This document shows, one piece after another, positions 63,392 to 64,000 of a stretch of DNA of 64,000 bases. The translations under genes were made by a program, and so were the position numbers. The DNA is from Pseudooceanicola sp. (GTDB taxonomy: Bacteria > Pseudomonadota > Alphaproteobacteria > Rhodobacterales > Rhodobacteraceae). The notes beneath the pieces were generated by a model, which had not been told where the DNA came from, did not search any database, and was given only the letters and a program-made list of their open reading frames with translations. The stretch is taken from assembly GCF_029213205.1 (NCBI RefSeq), contig NZ_JARGNH010000001.1, positions 62,001-126,000 of the forward strand. The letters are read 5' to 3'. How positions within the stretch are numbered: the first letter of the stretch is position 1; the number at the start of each line of letters is the position of its first letter.

Positions 63392-64000
63392 TCAGAGCGG
63401 CCAGAACACCAGGATCAACGGGATCGATACCGCAATCACCAGCAGTTCCAGCGGCAAGCCCATGCGCCAGTAATCGCCAAAGGAATAGCCACCTGGGCCC
63501 AGTACCAGGGTGTTGTTCTTATGCCCGATCGGGGTCAGGAACGCCGCCGAGGCGGCAATCGCCACCGCCATCAGGAACGGGTCCGGCGACACGCCAAGGC
63601 TCTGCGCCATCTGCACCGCAATCGGTGCCGCGATAATCGCGGTGGCGGTGTTGTTCAGCACATCCGACAGGGTCATGGTGACCACCATCAGCGCGGTCAG
63701 GATGGCCCAGGCGGGCCAGCCCGCCGAGATTGACACCAGCCCGTTGGCGATCAGCGAGGTGCCGCCCGAGGTTTCCAGCGCCACGCCCAGCGGGATCATC
63801 GATCCCAGCAGCACCACCACCGGCCATTCGATATGGGTATAAAGCTCTTGCAGCGGCAGGACGCGGAACAGCACATAGCAGATCACCACCAGCCCCAGCG
63901 CCACCGGCAGATAGACCAGCCCCAGCGAGGCCGCCAGCACTGCTGCGGCGAACAGGCCGATGGCCAGCCAGGTCTTGGAATTCTCGGTCACCGCCAGGCC
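63392..64000 (-). CDS. SLC13-family permease (5' end beyond window)
   Basis: The visible C-terminal 202 codons run off the right edge without a convincing start; the GTG at 63991 is internal to a hydrophobic region. Membrane segments include WLAIGLFAAAVLAASLGLVY, YLPVALGLVVICYVLFRVLP and IEWPVVVLLGSMIPLGVALE. The signature TPIGHKNNTLVLGPGGYSFG is equivalent to [20 protein letters not shown] in the gene at 60165, so the two are paralogues. Substrate unknown. Confidence 0.87.
   Translation of the reverse strand, partial: GLAVTENSKTWLAIGLFAAAVLAASLGLVYLPVALGLVVICYVLFRVLPLQELYTHIEWPVVVLLGSMIPLGVALETSGGTSLIANGLVSISAGWPAWAILTALMVVTMTLSDVLNNTATAIIAAPIAVQMAQSLGVSPDPFLMAVAIAASAAFLTPIGHKNNTLVLGPGGYSFGDYWRMGLPLELLVIAVSIPLILVFWPL

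Overview
The window is GC-rich chromosomal DNA from an alphaproteobacterium, most likely of the order Rhodobacterales (Roseobacter/Rhodobacter type). This rests on the hisB-hisH-hisA-hisF-hisE layout, the RpoH, CarD, FdxA and S4-domain gene neighbourhood, the tRNA-His without G-1 and with A73, a GTTC-N7-GTTC LexA box in front of mmcB, and many small conserved proteins typical of that order (DUF2842, DUF6476-like, DUF4389, MmcB, DUF2147). No phage, transposon, plasmid or CRISPR locus is visible. The genus cannot be fixed from the sequence alone.

Layout. 1-5.4 kb: histidine biosynthesis on the minus strand, hisB, hisH, hisA, hisF and hisE (cut by the window edge), interspersed with a broken DUF2867 gene, an EF-hand protein, a DUF2147 protein and a small membrane protein. 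5.6-9.7 kb: a phosphonate-type ABC importer phnC-phnD-phnE1-phnE2 behind a weak Pho-box-like region, without C-P lyase genes. 9.8-12.6 kb: a cytosolic PhnD-like protein coupled to a TerB-like protein, a PPK2 polyphosphate kinase and an Excalibur-domain protein. 12.6-22 kb: housekeeping genes pyrG, secG, purA and valS, with a Bcr/CflA efflux pump. valS carries a long, clearly less GC-rich insertion. 21.8-30 kb: an Lrp regulator divergent from a PLP decarboxylase, an orphan form II CoxL-like molybdoenzyme subunit, a DUF2235 hydrolase, three tandem hotdog thioesterases, and divergent metF/metR.

30.3-39 kb: a SuhB-like phosphatase, then capsule genes kpsS, a Wza-like export lipoprotein and kpsC on the minus strand, back to back with ribE-ribBA-ribH-nusB. 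The GTP cyclohydrolase II half of ribBA lacks its zinc and catalytic residues. 39-46 kb: SOS-controlled mmcB, tRNA-His, an RluD-like pseudouridine synthase, rpoH with its own sigma-32-type promoter, and a coupled sulfotransferase/capsule-transferase-like pair. 46-64 kb: pepF, a fumarylacetoacetate hydrolase-family protein, a lysophospholipase-like hydrolase with an SCP2 protein, a TPR protein, a SUV3-like helicase, an HslR-like S4 protein, fdxA, carD (with a clear terminator), a DksA-like protein, arsC, pyrD, a DUF952 protein, a periplasmic 5'-nucleotidase, a YmdB-like phosphoesterase, two SLC13-type transporters and a YegD-like Hsp70.

In the search for something new I saw no defence island or obvious new multi-gene system. 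The strongest unexplained signals are two families of intergenic elements. One is a stem-loop followed by a conserved tail ending in GACCAGAAGAAG, present in five copies. The other is a set of tandem near-perfect palindromes at two loci. Also worth a second look are the valS insertion, the sulfotransferase/glycan-transferase pair, and the orphan terminator near 1.76 kb. All coordinates, motifs and counts were read by eye; no database search was run.
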